A stretch of 7,566 nt of DNA. Origin: Phycisphaerales bacterium UBA7708 (lineage in GTDB: Bacteria; Planctomycetota; Phycisphaerae; Sedimentisphaerales; Anaerohalosphaeraceae). Positions 1 to 5,869 of the stretch are shown piece after piece; within the stretch, counting starts at the first letter, position 1; every line of letters starts with the position of its first letter. A program made the position numbers and the translations under genes. The stretch is taken from contig DLFY01000288.1 in the NCBI GenBank assembly GCA_002482415.1, forward strand, positions 1 to 7,566, given 5' to 3'. The notes beneath the pieces were generated by a model. It worked only from the letters and a program-made list of their open reading frames with translations. It searched no databases and was not told the origin of the DNA.

Positions 1-75
1 GACCTGGACAACTGCATCAAGCTCATCACGGAATTTCTGATTGCCCACCCGGCTAACAGAGATTACAGGCCCTAA
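1..75 (+). CDS. 3' end of an unidentified gene (partial)
   Basis: Frame 1 is open from the left edge to a TAA at 73-75 and encodes 24 residues beginning DLDNCIKLITEFLIAHP and ending RDYRP. The first part reads as an amphipathic helix, as found at the C-terminus of many cytoplasmic enzymes (for example M20-type peptidases or PLP aminotransferases), but 24 residues are too few to assign a family. Support for a real gene end is the strong hairpin terminator starting 13 bases after the stop. The gene is convergent with the PilZ gene to its right. Confidence 0.5.
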   Translation, partial: DLDNCIKLITEFLIAHPANRDYRP

Positions 76-88
76 TCTATAAAACAAA

Positions 89-122
89 AAAACCGCGATA
101 TCAGTATCGATATCGCGGTTTT
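89..122. terminator. Bidirectional rho-independent terminator between convergent genes
   Basis: A perfect inverted repeat pairs 89-102 with 109-122 (14 bp, core ACCGCGATATC) around a six-base loop, AGTATC. On the - strand the stem is followed by a run of seven T (complement of 86-92), a textbook U-tract for the PilZ gene, whose stop lies 23 bases before the stem. On the + strand the tail is TTTTAT, weaker but adequate for the gene ending at 75. Confidence 0.85.
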
Positions 123-145
123 ATCTGTTAGATTATTGTATAAGT

Positions 146-937
146 TCAGTCAACCATATCCTGAACGCCTGAATTCTTATCCTTATTCATCTTGGCATAT
201 TCTTCCACCACATCCATCAGGCGGTGGAGGATATTTCGCCCATCGATGCTGACTTCCAATCCCAGGAATTCCAGGCCCAGAAAGAGTTTGCCTGTTTCAT
301 TGTCAGGTTTTAAGTGAATGATCTGGGCCTCAACCAAAATAGGTTTCTGATAGAACATTGGGGTAAACTGCATGCCGATAAGCTGGCCGGGGGTAAAACA
401 ATCCGCCAGAGAGGACGAGACGGCCACCTGGGTGCCGCCGGCAGACAAGTTAATCATCTTACCTTGCCAATAACTTTCGGTAGGAGAATGGTTTAAGTTA
501 TCAATATGCCCTCTGTGCCAGAACAGGACATGCACATTGAGTTCTTCGGGTACAGCCTGGCGTTCATAGGCACGACGGGGCATTTTTTCAATACGGTCGG
601 GCATTTCAAGCAGGATACGTCCGCCTTTGGTTGCCACGGATGACTCAAATCCCATTACGGTAGTGTCAAAGATGAATTTTTCGTGCTCAATCTGAAATGA
701 AATACCTACCGGTTGGTTTATTTGAAGCTTTTCAAAATGACAATGGTCTTCTTCAAACGTCCTGCAGACCACGCCAGTCGCAGACAATTCTACCAAATAG
801 ACGGTATTACGTATCCACATACCCCCTATCATGTGGCACATTTTAGCATTGAGGTTTTGCTGTACAGCCTCCTGAATGGTCTCAGTCACTCTGATATCTT
901 TGAGTATTTCAGTTTTATTCATAAAAAGGCTGTTCAC
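146..937 (-). CDS. PilZ-domain cyclic-di-GMP receptor, YcgR-like architecture
   Basis: The 263-residue protein has the two signature motifs of a cyclic-di-GMP-binding PilZ domain. The arginine motif RRAYER is at residues 121-126 (RxxxR satisfied), and NLSAGG at 163-168 matches (D/N)xSxxG. The barrel appears to end near GLEF (221-224) and a short helical tail follows. Residues about 30-118 form a mainly beta-strand N-terminal region that matches the place of the YcgR N-terminal domain, so the layout is YcgR-like. There is no signal peptide or membrane segment, so it is probably cytoplasmic. In the family, ligand binding alters flagellar motor or surface-polysaccharide function, but no motility or polysaccharide genes lie nearby, so the target is unknown. 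The GTG start at 937 is preferred over ATG at 922 because AGGA lies seven bases upstream of GTG and nothing comparable precedes the ATG. It is a single-gene unit ending at the hairpin at 89-122. Confidence 0.88.
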   Translation of the reverse strand: MNSLFMNKTEILKDIRVTETIQEAVQQNLNAKMCHMIGGMWIRNTVYLVELSATGVVCRTFEEDHCHFEKLQINQPVGISFQIEHEKFIFDTTVMGFESSVATKGGRILLEMPDRIEKMPRRAYERQAVPEELNVHVLFWHRGHIDNLNHSPTESYWQGKMINLSAGGTQVAVSSSLADCFTPGQLIGMQFTPMFYQKPILVEAQIIHLKPDNETGKLFLGLEFLGLEVSIDGRNILHRLMDVVEEYAKMNKDKNSGVQDMVD

Positions 938-944
938 TGTCTAT

Positions 945-948
945 TCCT
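945..948 (-). promoter_or_regulatory. Ribosome binding site for the PilZ gene
   Basis: On the - strand, AGGA sits seven bases before GTG at 937. The in-frame ATG at 922 has no purine-rich site at suitable distance, so this site decides in favour of the GTG start. Confidence 0.6.
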
Positions 949-1202
949 GAAACAATACTGCTTACTGACTTGCTCGGACCGCAAGATGTTTGTTTCATCG
1001 GCATAATGATGTTATATCTTGAGCCGGCGAATGTTATGAAAAAACTCATTCAGATACAAGCCTGTCATTACAAATGGTCCGATAACTGCATTATGTTTCA
1101 GGTTACAGTTTTAACTCCTTGATAAATTATACAAAACCATTCCACATCTACCCAAATTAAAATATCAGAACAGCAGAAAACACAGCTTTCTTGAGAGCAG
1201 GA

Positions 1203-1231
1203 TTGCAAAAACTGTATTTGCCCTTTATGAT
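1203..1231 (+). promoter_or_regulatory. Candidate sigma-70-type promoter overlapping the downstream start region
   Basis: TTGCAA (1203-1208, 4 of 6 to TTGACA) is separated by exactly 17 bases from TATGAT (1226-1231, 5 of 6 to TATAAT). Transcription would begin near 1238, almost at the ATG at 1240. That conflicts with use of the GAGGGG at 1233-1238 as a ribosome binding site, so either this promoter or that site is probably not used. Confidence 0.25.
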
Positions 1232-1239
1232 TGAGGGGT

Positions 1240-2556
1240 ATGCAAAAGGGATTATTCAATAAACATTCGTTTTCTGAACTGGCTTTACTGGCGATATTTG
1301 CTATCGGATTATTTTCAGCCAATCTGATTGTCAAGATGCGAAGTCTGATTCGGGTGGGGCCTCCTGTCGCACTGCAGGGGGCGGGGGTCACCATTCATCT
1401 GCCTGCCGAGCGGGGCTGGCAGGGTCTGACCGAATGGCAGTACGAGATGAACAATTGTTTTGTCATTCTTGCCCGTCTGAATCGGCCGGTTATCGAGGTA
1501 CAATGGCGCTATTGTCTGAGTGCCCCAGCGAAAAATAATCGCGATATTCTTGATCTCATCGCCAAACAATCCAACGGCAAATTGGAAGATATCACTACTC
1601 TCGATGGGCCATGTCCGATGCAGTTTGCCCACTTAGTCAGTCCGAAAACTGAAGAAGAACGTTTCGTTGGTGTGGCAATGCTGGATTTCGGCAGGGTGCT
1701 GATGCTGGAAGTCCGTTCGGCGGAGGATGTTTTTTACGGGCGTGATGTGTTTATTACCCTGGCCCAAAGCATGGAATACAAGCAGCCTTCGGAATTGTCG
1801 GCGGGAATCGAACTGCTTGAAAATGCCCAGCGATTCGGTGCAGACAAGTTTTTCCCCAGCGAAGAGGGGCAGACTTTATTGGTTCGTGATGCGGCCCGCA
1901 GTGTCCGCGGCTACGAACGGACTCAGATCAAGCAGGATTCAGAGGGCAATCTCCGGATTGACAAAACAACCGTTGTCAACACCGCCGCGATTCGACGCAA
2001 AGAGCAAACCTTTGAAAGCGCCAATCCCTTCCGCGGATTCCGCTGGCAGAATCGGCACAGCGGCTTGTCCGGGCAGGGCAGTCTGTTTCAACTGGATTTG
2101 AGCAATGGCTTGCTGACGGTGCGTGAACCGGCCGGGCAGTCCCGTACCTTTGAACCCGGGCCGTCGGCGGTCAGTGAAATGCTGCTGGATGGGCTGGTTC
2201 CGTTTTTTCTGGACAGCGGTCAGCCCAAAATAGTGCTGGACATCATCAGCCCGGAAGGGCGGATTACGCCTGCAATTATTGAGGCCATATCCGCATCCGA
2301 CAGCACGGCCAAGGCCGAAGAGCTGACCTATGCTGTTCGCGTGAATCTGATCAGCGGCGGCAAAATGGAATTTTACTATGCGGCAGATAAAAAACTTCTT
2401 GGTAAATTAACGACCGCCGGCCGCGGCGGGGCACTGCTGTGGGAGCCGTCGAGCCGACAGGAGATAGACAAGTATTTTGATACCCGACCGCAGCGCAGCG
2501 GTCCGGTTGTCCGGCAATGGTCCACGGTGTCGCTACCGAATTTCGAAAATAAATAA
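1240..2556 (+). CDS. Unrecognised protein with N-terminal membrane anchor
   Basis: This protein of 438 residues from the ATG is not one I recognise. Near its start is one hydrophobic stretch, ELALLAIFAIGLFSANLIV (residues about 13-31 from the ATG), preceded by lysines and followed by KMR. It looks like an uncleaved signal anchor or membrane segment, with no lipobox. The remaining roughly 400 residues are soluble in character, alternate predicted strands and helices, and lack catalytic motifs I can name. There are three cysteines, in NNCF, RYCL and GPCP, all in the first third. If the anchor works as an export signal, the body lies outside the cytoplasm, but topology is inferred. The upstream in-frame stop TGA at 1228-1230 limits the start to TTG 1231 or ATG 1240. 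ATG is preferred, with GAGGGG at 1233-1238 unusually close to it. The trxB start codon lies 28 bases after the stop, so the two genes are probably co-transcribed. Confidence 0.75.
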   Translation: MQKGLFNKHSFSELALLAIFAIGLFSANLIVKMRSLIRVGPPVALQGAGVTIHLPAERGWQGLTEWQYEMNNCFVILARLNRPVIEVQWRYCLSAPAKNNRDILDLIAKQSNGKLEDITTLDGPCPMQFAHLVSPKTEEERFVGVAMLDFGRVLMLEVRSAEDVFYGRDVFITLAQSMEYKQPSELSAGIELLENAQRFGADKFFPSEEGQTLLVRDAARSVRGYERTQIKQDSEGNLRIDKTTVVNTAAIRRKEQTFESANPFRGFRWQNRHSGLSGQGSLFQLDLSNGLLTVREPAGQSRTFEPGPSAVSEMLLDGLVPFFLDSGQPKIVLDIISPEGRITPAIIEAISASDSTAKAEELTYAVRVNLISGGKMEFYYAADKKLLGKLTTAGRGGALLWEPSSRQEIDKYFDTRPQRSGPVVRQWSTVSLPNFENK

Positions 2557-2574
2557 TCCCTGCATTGAGACTAC

Positions 2575-2578
2575 GGAG
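2575..2578 (+). promoter_or_regulatory. Ribosome binding site for trxB
   Basis: GGAG lies six bases upstream of ATG at 2585. It fixes the trxB start there instead of at the upstream in-frame ATG at 2477, which would add 36 residues with no family resemblance and overlap the preceding gene by 80 bases. Confidence 0.75.
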
Positions 2579-2584
2579 ACGATT

Positions 2585-3568
2585 ATGGCTGAACAGCATT
2601 TTGATTGTATTATTGTCGGCGGTGGGCCGGCGGGTCTGGGTGCGGCTCTGTATACTGCACGCGACCGCATGAAAACCATCATTCTTGAGAAATTTTATCC
2701 AGGCGGACAAATCATTACCACAGACCGGATTGAAAATTATCCGGGATTTGCTGAAGTCAGCGGGCCGGATTTGACGGAAAAAATGATGGCTCAGGTGACT
2801 GCCTTTGGGGCCGAGCTGCGCACCGGCAGCGAAGTCACCGGGCTGCGCCGCCGCGATGACGGGATGATCGAAGTGGTCTGTGATAAAGACCTCTTTGTCG
2901 GCAAGGTCGTCATTCTGACGCCGGGAAGCTCGTATCGACATCTGGGCGTGCCGGGCGAAGAAGAATTTCGCAATGCCGGTGCGGGTGTCAGTTATTGCGG
3001 CACCTGCGATGCGCCATTCTTTAAAGGCAAGACCGTTGTGGCCGTCGGCGGAGGCAACACGGCCGTTGAGGATACGCTGCATCTGTGCAAGTATGCCGCC
3101 AAGGTTATCATGGTTCATCGCCGCCAGGAATTTCGGGCTACCAAAGTACTTGTGGAGGAATTGATGGCCAAAGTCAATGCACCGGATTCGAATCTGAGCC
3201 TGATGCTCGACAGTACGCTGGCGTCCATCGAAGGCAGCGGCAAGGTTCAAAAAGCGGTTGTGAAACACGTCAAGACCGGACAGACCACCGATGTCGCCTG
3301 TGACGGCGTATTTATTTTTGTCGGCATGGTTCCCAATACCGCTTTTCTGAAAGGCTTTGTGGATTTGACCGAGGCGGGATTTATCCGCTGCGATCCGGCG
3401 TATCTCCGGACGCGGGTTCCCGGTGTGTTTGCGGCAGGGGACTGTCGTGTCGGTGCGGCGATGCAGCTTGTGACGGCGGTGGCCGATGGCGTCAATGCGG
3501 CGATGTGGATGAAGCATTATCTGCGCGATCCGAAATGGTGGAATGAACCGCTGGCTGATGCACTGTAA
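2585..3568 (+). CDS. trxB: Thioredoxin reductase (NADPH, FAD-dependent)
   Basis: This cytoplasmic flavoenzyme passes electrons from NADPH through FAD and a cysteine pair to thioredoxin. The 327-residue length is normal for the low-molecular-weight bacterial family. The FAD-binding GGGPAG is at residues 12-17 and the redox pair is C138-G-T-C141. The NADPH-binding GGGNTA is at 155-160, HRRQEFR at 178-184 carries the basic residues that recognise the NADPH phosphate, and the second FAD contact AGD is at 284-286. Variations from the commonest form are CGTC in place of CATC, DA in place of DG after the pair, and AGDCR in place of AGDVR. All catalytic elements remain. The start is set by GGAG six bases upstream. 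It follows the membrane-anchored protein gene by 28 bases, probably in one operon, and no thioredoxin gene is in the window. A related disulfide reductase with another partner protein is possible but less likely. Confidence 0.95.
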   Translation: MAEQHFDCIIVGGGPAGLGAALYTARDRMKTIILEKFYPGGQIITTDRIENYPGFAEVSGPDLTEKMMAQVTAFGAELRTGSEVTGLRRRDDGMIEVVCDKDLFVGKVVILTPGSSYRHLGVPGEEEFRNAGAGVSYCGTCDAPFFKGKTVVAVGGGNTAVEDTLHLCKYAAKVIMVHRRQEFRATKVLVEELMAKVNAPDSNLSLMLDSTLASIEGSGKVQKAVVKHVKTGQTTDVACDGVFIFVGMVPNTAFLKGFVDLTEAGFIRCDPAYLRTRVPGVFAAGDCRVGAAMQLVTAVADGVNAAMWMKHYLRDPKWWNEPLADAL

Positions 3569-3606
3569 TTCAATTGGAAATAAAATGCATTGCAGGTGGA
3601 TTTCAT

Positions 3607-5553
3607 TTATTGCGAGCGGAAATCCCAGGCGCGATACAACAATTCGCGTTCGACTTTAGCGGCCTCGAAGTCGGTCTGTAATGCGGCCAGTTTTTCGGCG
3701 CTGCGATAGACCTCATCAGAGCCGAAGCGTTCCTGCATTTTGGCAATCTTGCCTTCCAGTTCGGCAATCATCGTTTCAATTTGTTCTACGGTGAATCGGT
3801 TGAAGCGTTTCAGTTCCGGCGGGGCGACAACACGCACCTTGTCAGGGCGGCTCTGAGCTGCGGATTTTTTCTGTTTTTCTTCGGCGGCGGTCTGTCGGCG
3901 CTTCTGCAGCAGCTCGGTATAGGTACTCCAGACACCCTTGTTTTCGATGGGGCAGATGATCTCGCATCGACCCATCTGCTTGTCGCCGAATTCATCGCAC
4001 CCGACTACCATTAATTGGTCGGCCAGTCGATCCAGAAAATAGCGGTCATGGCTGACGGCGATGACTGCACCGTTGAATCCATCGAGGGCCTCTTCCAGCA
4101 TCTCCCGGCTTGGAATATCCAGATGATTGGTCGGCTCATCGAGGACTAAGACATCCGGTTCCGACAACACCAGCCGGAACAGGATCAGCCGATTTTGCTG
4201 ACCGCCGGAGAGATTGCCGGTCTTTTTGAAGACATCCTCGCCGGAAAATAGAAATGTGCCGAGTTTGCCGCGAAGCTGTTCGGGGGTCAGGTCGGGGCGG
4301 ATTCGGGCTGCTTCCTGCAAGACCGTTGCCTCCGGGTCCAGGACTGTCGCGTGCTGATCCAGGTAGCCAATCCGTAAGTTTTTGCCGAGTTTGACCGAAC
4401 CCTGATCCGGCTTCATCTGTCCCAGCGCCATTTTCAGCAGGGTACTTTTGCCGGTGCCGTTGGGGCCGGTGATGCCCAGAAAATTGCCGCGATACAGATC
4501 GAATGTTAAATCCTCGAACAGTACAATCGGCCCGAAGGCTTTATATAAACCCTGTGCCCGGCAGATGATATCGCTTTGGACTTTCGCATCTGAAAAAGAA
4601 AATCGAATCGTTTTCTGATCGGTTGGTTTGTCAAGATAGTCAGGATTTTCCTTGAGCATCCGCAATAGACGAGTTTTCCGCCCGCGAGCGGTCAATCGCA
4701 TGCCTTCTTTATCTTTATTGCGGGCGATAAAGTCCAACTCATGGGTCACGAATTCCAGCCGTTTCTGGTGCTGGCGTTCCAGTTGCAGCCGCAATGTTGC
4801 TTTGGTATCGATGTAGCAACTGTAATTGCCGCGCCAGGAACGTGCCCGCCTGCCGTCGAGTTCGAGGATTCGCTCGGCCACTGCATCCAGCAAAAAACGG
4901 TCATGGCTGGTCAGCAATACCGCCTTTTCGCAGTTGAGCAGAAATTTTTCCAGCCATTGCGTGGCCTGCAAATCGAGGTGGTTGGTCGGCTCGTCCAGCA
5001 GCAGCAGGTCGGCATCAGCAATCAGAATCTTGGCCAGTGATAATCGAGACCTTTGACCTCCGGAAAGTGCGGAAATTTTCTCCTCGAATAGTTCTTGCGG
5101 CAGGCCCAAACCGGCCAGAGTGCTTTTGACGCGCGTTTCATAGGAATAGCCTCCTTCAATCTCGAATTGGTGACAAAGTCGGTCGTATTCCTTCATGGCG
5201 GCATTCAGTCGGTCGCCGGACAGGGTGCCAAGCTCGTGTGATAATATCTCTAAACGCTTGTGCATGCTGAGGATATCGACGAGTCCTTCGTGCATTTCCT
5301 CCAGCACAGTGCGGTTTAAATCCAGTTCAGGTTCCTGGGCCAGGTAGCCGATTTTCAAATCCCGAGCGCGGTTTATTTCGCCCATATCCGGATGGGTTTG
5401 GCCTGTAATTAGACGAAACAGGGTCGTCTTGCCGGAGCCATTGGGCCCGACAAAGCCTACACGCTGACGGGGATGGATTTGGGCATTCAGGTTATGAAAG
5501 ACCACTTCCGGCCCGTAGGATTTATGGATATCACGAAACGATATTAACGTCAT
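3607..5553 (-). CDS. ABC-F family ATPase (ribosome-associated, Uup/EttA-like)
   Basis: This 648-residue soluble protein has two ATP-binding cassettes and no membrane segments, the hallmark of ABC-F proteins, which bind the ribosomal E site and help stalled or initiating ribosomes. Cassette 1 has Walker A GPNGSGKTT (36-44), signature LSGGQ (163-167), Walker B with catalytic E188 in LLLLDEPTNHLD, and H217. Cassette 2 has GPNGTGKST (363-371), LSGGQ (448-452), catalytic E473 and H502. Between them, residues about 240-315 form a charged helical linker that fits the ribosome-contacting interdomain arm. Residues about 585-640 are a predicted coiled coil, as in Uup-type members. Both catalytic sites are intact. 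Family members include housekeeping translation factors and antibiotic-resistance proteins; no resistance genes are nearby, so a housekeeping role is more likely, but the subfamily cannot be fixed by eye. The ATG start has only a weak AGAG upstream. It converges on trxB with a 38-base gap. Confidence 0.93.
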   Translation of the reverse strand: MTLISFRDIHKSYGPEVVFHNLNAQIHPRQRVGFVGPNGSGKTTLFRLITGQTHPDMGEINRARDLKIGYLAQEPELDLNRTVLEEMHEGLVDILSMHKRLEILSHELGTLSGDRLNAAMKEYDRLCHQFEIEGGYSYETRVKSTLAGLGLPQELFEEKISALSGGQRSRLSLAKILIADADLLLLDEPTNHLDLQATQWLEKFLLNCEKAVLLTSHDRFLLDAVAERILELDGRRARSWRGNYSCYIDTKATLRLQLERQHQKRLEFVTHELDFIARNKDKEGMRLTARGRKTRLLRMLKENPDYLDKPTDQKTIRFSFSDAKVQSDIICRAQGLYKAFGPIVLFEDLTFDLYRGNFLGITGPNGTGKSTLLKMALGQMKPDQGSVKLGKNLRIGYLDQHATVLDPEATVLQEAARIRPDLTPEQLRGKLGTFLFSGEDVFKKTGNLSGGQQNRLILFRLVLSEPDVLVLDEPTNHLDIPSREMLEEALDGFNGAVIAVSHDRYFLDRLADQLMVVGCDEFGDKQMGRCEIICPIENKGVWSTYTELLQKRRQTAAEEKQKKSAAQSRPDKVRVVAPPELKRFNRFTVEQIETMIAELEGKIAKMQERFGSDEVYRSAEKLAALQTDFEAAKVERELLYRAWDFRSQ

Positions 5554-5587
5554 AATTGCTCTGTTCGATTCATTTATAAAGCATCAC

Positions 5588-5616
5588 AAAATACTCGACT
5601 GCGCTTGAAATTTCAA
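5588..5616 (-). promoter_or_regulatory. Candidate promoter of the ABC-F gene
   Basis: Read on the - strand, TTGAAA (complement of 5611-5616, 5 of 6 to the -35 consensus) is followed after exactly 17 bases by TATTTT (complement of 5588-5593, 4 of 6 to the -10 consensus). This places the transcript start roughly 30 bases upstream of the ABC-F ATG. The -35 hexamer is half of a palindrome, so a protein bound there could block this promoter. Confidence 0.4.
5605..5616. repeat. 12-bp perfect palindrome, possible operator
   Basis: TTGAAATTTCAA reads identically on both strands with no spacer. It coincides with the -35 element of the candidate ABC-F promoter. The position fits a dimeric repressor site, but this is an inference, and AT-rich spacers yield such palindromes by chance more often than average DNA. 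Confidence 0.45.
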
Positions 5617-5673
5617 AGACTTATTTGATGATTATAACTGTATATTCAAGACAGACTTACTATATATCGTCGA

Positions 5674-5687
5674 AGATTTGCAAATCT
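5674..5687. repeat. 14-bp perfect palindrome, possible operator
   Basis: AGATTTGCAAATCT is a perfect palindrome with its centre 70 bases from that of the 12-bp palindrome. It lies about midway in the divergent spacer, upstream of both the ABC-F gene and secA. No T-tract follows it on either strand, so a terminator is unlikely and a protein-binding site is the better reading. Confidence 0.45.
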
Positions 5688-5805
5688 ATAAATTATGAAT
5701 CCATAGAGCTGAGCAAAGCGACTTTGAATAATCCCTTTACTGCTGCTGGTTTTCTAACAATTTCAGGGTATAAATTTACGGAAAAACGGGGTAGAATGTT
5801 GCGTC

Positions 5806-5811
5806 TATAAT
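5806..5811 (+). promoter_or_regulatory. Candidate -10 box of the secA promoter
   Basis: A perfect TATAAT lies 58 bases before the secA ATG and would give a leader of roughly 50 bases. No good -35 hexamer occurs 16-18 bases upstream; TTTACG at 5775-5780 is 25 bases away. The call rests on the -10 alone and on position. Confidence 0.35.
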
Positions 5812-5857
5812 AGGGATAATGTCGATATATATACGAAATAATAAGACATGCAATTAT

Positions 5858-5862
5858 AAGGA
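5858..5862 (+). promoter_or_regulatory. Ribosome binding site for secA
   Basis: AAGGA lies seven bases upstream of the ATG at 5870, an ideal spacing, and supports that start codon. Confidence 0.75.
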
Positions 5863-5869
5863 TAGACAG

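Larger units (their letters stand above)
938..1239. other. Divergent intergenic region between the PilZ gene and the membrane-anchored protein gene
   Basis: This 302-base AT-rich spacer contains no convincing gene. It must hold the start signals for two divergent genes. For the - strand PilZ gene a weak -10-like TATAAC (complement of 1011-1016) has TTCATA 18 bases upstream. For the + strand gene the best candidate is at 1203-1231. An imperfect inverted repeat (CAAGAT at 982-987 with ATCTTG at 1016-1021) is too loose to call a structured RNA. Confidence 0.6.
5554..5869. other. AT-rich divergent intergenic region between the ABC-F gene and secA
   Basis: This 316-base spacer is far more AT-rich than the flanking genes and holds the start signals of both. 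It contains two perfect palindromes (5605-5616 and 5674-5687), a direct repeat of AGACTTA at 5617-5623 and 5653-5659, a - strand promoter candidate (5588-5616) and a + strand TATAAT (5806-5811). A 61-codon open frame at 5625-5810 has no ribosome binding site and no recognisable product, so I do not call it a gene. Confidence 0.7.

Noticed and set aside
314..1006. Two + strand open frames (60 and 97 codons) opposite the PilZ gene
   Set aside because: They are antisense to a gene with intact family motifs and have no features of their own.
982..1021. Imperfect hairpin CAAGAT...ATCTTG upstream of the PilZ gene, considered as a riboswitch or small RNA
   Set aside because: There is only a six-base outer and a four-base inner stem with mismatches, and no conserved riboswitch core that I can recognise.
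1098..1394. A 98-codon - strand open frame across the start of the membrane-anchored protein gene
   Set aside because: It overlaps the better supported + strand gene and lacks a ribosome binding site or recognisable motif.
2477..2584. Upstream in-frame ATG that would extend TrxB by 36 residues
   Set aside because: The family begins within a few residues of the FAD-binding strand, the extension overlaps the preceding gene, and GGAG at 2575-2578 points to ATG 2585.
2351..3517. A 388-codon open frame on the - strand opposite trxB
   Set aside because: It covers nearly all of trxB and the end of the preceding gene; the protein is rich in His and Arg with no domain. It is a codon-bias shadow.
3569..3611. 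Possible terminator between trxB and the ABC-F gene
   Set aside because: Only a short AT-rich pairing (GAAAT at 3577-3581 with ATTTC at 3600-3604) can be drawn, with no GC stem and no clear T-tract. The 38-base gap may leave the convergent transcripts overlapping.
5625..5810. A 61-codon + strand open frame in the ABC-F/secA spacer
   Set aside because: There is no ribosome binding site, the composition follows the AT-rich spacer, and it overlaps the palindrome at 5674-5687. No resemblance to a SecM-type arrest peptide could be argued.
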